The notes under the pieces are model-generated. The model was not told where the DNA came from. It worked only from the letters and a program-made list of their open reading frames with translations, and ran no database searches. From NCBI GenBank assembly GCA_947377425.1, contig CANCFZ010000028.1:1-16802 (forward strand): a stretch of DNA of 16,802 bases, given 5' to 3'. Shown in pieces: positions 15,092-16,802 of this stretch (the stretch's first letter is position 1; the number at the start of each line of letters is the position of its first letter). A program made the translations under genes and the position numbers. Origin of the DNA: Flavobacteriaceae bacterium. GTDB lineage: Bacteria; Bacteroidota; Bacteroidia; Flavobacteriales; Flavobacteriaceae.

Positions 15092-15523
15092 CTATTTATT
15101 CATGTGTGTCATTTCATAAACAAACGTATCTGAATCTACATTCAACACCAATAATGACAGTGCTTTATCAACAATAAAAGGAACATTTCCTGGTGTAAAT
15201 CCAAGAGCCAAAGCAAATTTAGTTAAAATCTCTTTTTGTTTCGGTCCAAGAATATGATCTACATAAACCATTCTTGATAAATCATACAAACGCTCTAGTC
15301 GTTGCACGTGAAGATATGGTGGATTAATAGGATATTTTAATGGATTTTCAAGAATTTCTTCATATTCCTCAGCCGAAATTTCTAATCTTATAGCAAGTTT
15401 ATCCAAAAATTCTTTTTCCTCTTTACTCAAATCGCCATCTGCAATAGCAACACGAACAATTGCTGAAAAGTGACCTTTATTTCGGGTTTTAAATTCGCTA
15501 TCAAATAAATCTGAAAATGACAT
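15092..15523 (-). CDS. TerB-like (tellurite-resistance TerB family) protein
   Basis: This is a small cytoplasmic helical protein of 143 residues, counted from ATG 15523 (MSFSDLFDSEFKTRNKGHFS). An upstream in-frame start at 15547 would overlap the promoter element and was rejected. The signature AIVRVAIADGDLSKEEKEFL (about 21-40) matches the TerB/DUF533 helical fold, in which the acidic Asp29 and Asp31 in ADGD bind a metal. A second half, RMVYVDHILGPKQKEIL (about 84-100), resembles a partial repeat of the same motif. The role is unclear: TerB-family proteins are linked to metal/stress sensing and membrane-associated complexes, and this is a stand-alone copy with no ter genes nearby. It is convergent with the kinase operon, 19 bases beyond the shared terminator. 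Confidence 0.85.
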   Translation of the reverse strand: MSFSDLFDSEFKTRNKGHFSAIVRVAIADGDLSKEEKEFLDKLAIRLEISAEEYEEILENPLKYPINPPYLHVQRLERLYDLSRMVYVDHILGPKQKEILTKFALALGFTPGNVPFIVDKALSLLVLNVDSDTFVYEMTHMNK

Positions 15524-15544
15524 AATTATATTGGTTTTATACTG

Positions 15545-15552
15545 CAAAGATA
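15545..15552 (-). promoter_or_regulatory. -7 promoter element (TATCTTTG) of the TerB-like gene
   Basis: The minus strand reads TATCTTTG followed by CA, a perfect TAnnTTTG, 21 bases upstream of the start codon at 15523. It is the same octamer as in front of the M48 protease gene. Confidence 0.55.
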
Positions 15553-15668
15553 ATTCAAATTACTCAAAAAAGAAAAATGTTTTTAATCGAATTTAAGACA
15601 ATCTTTATAATTACAATTCAAAATATATTGTATGTTTACATTTATAAAAGGACTAAATCATCTAAATT

Positions 15669-16262
15669 ATGTCAGATTTTTGGATTTTTTTTAAAGTAGG
15701 ATTGAACCATGTTTTAGATATTCATGGTTATGATCATTTACTTTTTCTAATTGCATTAACCGTTCCTTACGTTGCCAAAGAATGGAAAAAAATTCTAATT
15801 TTAGTCTCGTTTTTCACACTTGGTCACACACTTTCTTTATTGCTTTCGGTATTTAATGTTGTTTCTGTAAAAGCTATTTTTGTTGAATTATTAATCCCAA
15901 TTACAATATTTATTGCAGCATTTTTCAATATTATAATGGCAGGAAAATCATCCAAAAATGGAAATATGACTTTCGTTGCCAGCGTTACCGTTTTCTTCGG
16001 AATCATTCATGGATTGGGATTTTCCAATTATTTCAACTCCATTTTGCCAGGCAAACCAATTGATAAATTGGCGCCATTATGCGAATTTGCACTCGGAATT
16101 GAATGCGCACAAATTCTTGTTGTAATTTCAGTTTTAATTTTAGCATTCATCGCTCAAACCCTATTCCGATTCAATAAACGTGATTTTACACTCATTATGT
16201 CAAGTTTTGTAATCGGAGTAATAGTGCCAATACTAATCGAAAATCCAATTTGGCATAAATAA
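15669..16262 (+). CDS. HupE/UreJ family membrane protein
   Basis: This is a predicted inner-membrane protein of 197 residues with about six hydrophobic segments. Conserved family motifs are visible. Near the N-terminus is HVLDIHGYDHLLFLIAL, with His14, His19, Asp22 and His23. The second helix carries FFTLGHTLSLLL (His53), and a later helix carries FFGIIHGLGFS (His114). HupE/UreJ proteins have been linked to nickel or cobalt uptake for hydrogenases and ureases, but no hydrogenase or urease gene is present here. Metal transport is thus a family-based suggestion, and the histidines could serve as ligands. The start ATG at 15669 is preceded by an AAGGA stretch at about 14 bases, too far for a normal ribosome site. 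It is probably transcribed alone. Confidence 0.9.
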   Translation: MSDFWIFFKVGLNHVLDIHGYDHLLFLIALTVPYVAKEWKKILILVSFFTLGHTLSLLLSVFNVVSVKAIFVELLIPITIFIAAFFNIIMAGKSSKNGNMTFVASVTVFFGIIHGLGFSNYFNSILPGKPIDKLAPLCEFALGIECAQILVVISVLILAFIAQTLFRFNKRDFTLIMSSFVIGVIVPILIENPIWHK

Positions 16263-16306
16263 GTTTCATTTGGAGCGAATCAGTAGTTATATTTGTAAAA
16301 CATTTT

Positions 16307-16390
16307 CCTGCTTTACGCAGTATCTTTTTTGTCACGCCGAGCGCAGTCGAGGTGCTTTATTTTCAAAAAAGGATACTTGCTTTAATCAGG
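16307..16390. repeat. Composite dispersed palindromic repeat (MITE-like)
   Basis: Outer arms at 16307-16331 (CCTGCTTTACGCAGTATC followed by a T run) and 16364-16390 (an A run followed by GGATACTTGCTTTAATCAGG) are imperfect inverted copies. Between them lies a GC-rich core, 16331-16355, GTCACGCCGAGCGCAGTCG and on. In that core CACGCCGA and TCGAGGTG form a second small stem (6 of 8 pairs). The GAGCGCAGTCGA core is, from memory, a very common intergenic repeat in Flavobacteriaceae. It has no coding capacity and contrasts with the AT-rich surroundings. Confidence 0.6.
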
Positions 16391-16431
16391 GCTAATTGGC
16401 AAACCATTTGAATAGAATTCAGAATTTTAAA

Positions 16432-16460
16432 GAACGTAAACTTTGCGCCTTAGTGGTTAA
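16432..16460. repeat. Second copy of the CTTTGCG...TAGTG repeat family
   Basis: CTTTGCGCCTTAGTG (16441-16455) matches the reverse complement of 2222-2236 in the nrdB-nrdA repeat at 13 of 15 positions. This places two members of one family in the window. It ends five bases before the dCMP deaminase start codon and so forms part of its leader or promoter region. Confidence 0.5.
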
Positions 16461-16464
16461 TATA

Positions 16465-16802
16465 ATGAAAGACAAAAAACAAAACAAATACGACAAAGCT
16501 TACTTGAGAATTGCTGCCGAATGGAGTAAACTTTCCTATTGCAAACGCAAGCAAGTAGGTGCCATAATAGTTCGAGATAGAATGATAATTTCCGATGGTT
16601 ATAACGGAACTCCATCAGGATTTGAAAACTGCTGCGAAGATGAAGAAGGATTGACGCAATGGTATGTACTTCATGCAGAAGCAAATGCAATATTAAAAGT
16701 AGCACGTTCAACACAAACATGTGACAGCGCAACTTTATACATAACGCTTTCACCATGCAAAGAATGCAGTAAATTAATTCATCAATCTGGAATAAAACGT
16801 GT
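16465..16802 (+). CDS. dCMP deaminase (ComEB-type cytidine/deoxycytidylate deaminase), 3' end cut off by window edge
   Basis: It deaminates dCMP to dUMP, feeding thymidylate synthesis. The frame is open from ATG 16465 to the window end, giving 112 residues of a family normally 140-180 long. The zinc and catalytic motifs are present: His70 and Glu72 in LHAEANAIL, and Cys98 and Cys101 in SPCKECS. The family-specific stretch DGYNGTPSGFENCCEDE (44-60) carries extra cysteines that may form the second, structural zinc site of dCMP deaminases. It also separates this gene from tRNA adenosine deaminase and riboflavin deaminase relatives. It begins just after two dispersed repeats, and its promoter is not obvious. 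Confidence 0.93.
   Translation, partial: MKDKKQNKYDKAYLRIAAEWSKLSYCKRKQVGAIIVRDRMIISDGYNGTPSGFENCCEDEEGLTQWYVLHAEANAILKVARSTQTCDSATLYITLSPCKECSKLIHQSGIKR

Noticed and set aside
16457..16756. 99-residue open frame on the minus strand
   Set aside because: It is antisense to the dCMP deaminase, whose zinc motifs are clear.

Overview
The window looks like a chromosomal segment of a Flavobacterium-type member of the Bacteroidota. The DNA is AT-rich. Signal peptides end in the family-typical Ala|Gln junction. Shine-Dalgarno sequences are mostly absent. Perfect copies of the Bacteroidota -7 promoter element TAnnTTTG lie 20-80 bases upstream of at least six genes. Most genes are close to the housekeeping proteins of this family. 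No tRNA, rRNA, CRISPR array, prophage or transposase gene was seen.

Left part (1-10631), all on the minus strand. Reading in the direction of transcription: a LoiP-like M48 metalloprotease, a spermidine/thialysine-type GNAT acetyltransferase, a monofunctional aspartokinase, a 1133-residue outer-membrane beta-barrel protein of unknown function, a secreted Lys/Ala/Glu-rich repeat protein, and the class Ia ribonucleotide reductase pair nrdB then nrdA. nrdA runs off the left edge. Intrinsic terminators follow the protease gene and the Lys-rich gene. A dispersed inverted repeat separates nrdB from nrdA.

Middle (10658-11776). A divergent intergenic region drives the protease leftward and class 1 fructose-1,6-bisphosphatase (fbp, gluconeogenesis) rightward.

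The most interesting block is 11875-15053 on the plus strand: four tightly packed genes with one recognisable promoter and one strong terminator. They encode a 120-residue coiled-coil protein, a 268-residue helical protein with a C-terminal sensor-like alpha/beta domain, a 161-residue Rab/Ras-like small GTPase, and a soluble hybrid histidine kinase with a C-terminal receiver domain. Gaps are 9 bases, an 8-base overlap, and 1 base, so the products are probably co-expressed. I infer a cytoplasmic module in which a eukaryote-like GTPase switch, its putative regulator and scaffold, and a phosphorelay kinase act together. That combination is the best candidate here for an undescribed system.

Right part (15092-16802). 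A TerB-like protein is convergent with the kinase operon, and the terminator between them can work in both directions. A HupE/UreJ-type membrane protein follows. Then come about 200 bases made largely of dispersed palindromic repeats, and the start of a dCMP deaminase gene that runs off the right edge. Ribonucleotide reductase and dCMP deaminase both feed deoxynucleotide supply, but they sit at opposite ends and are not an operon.
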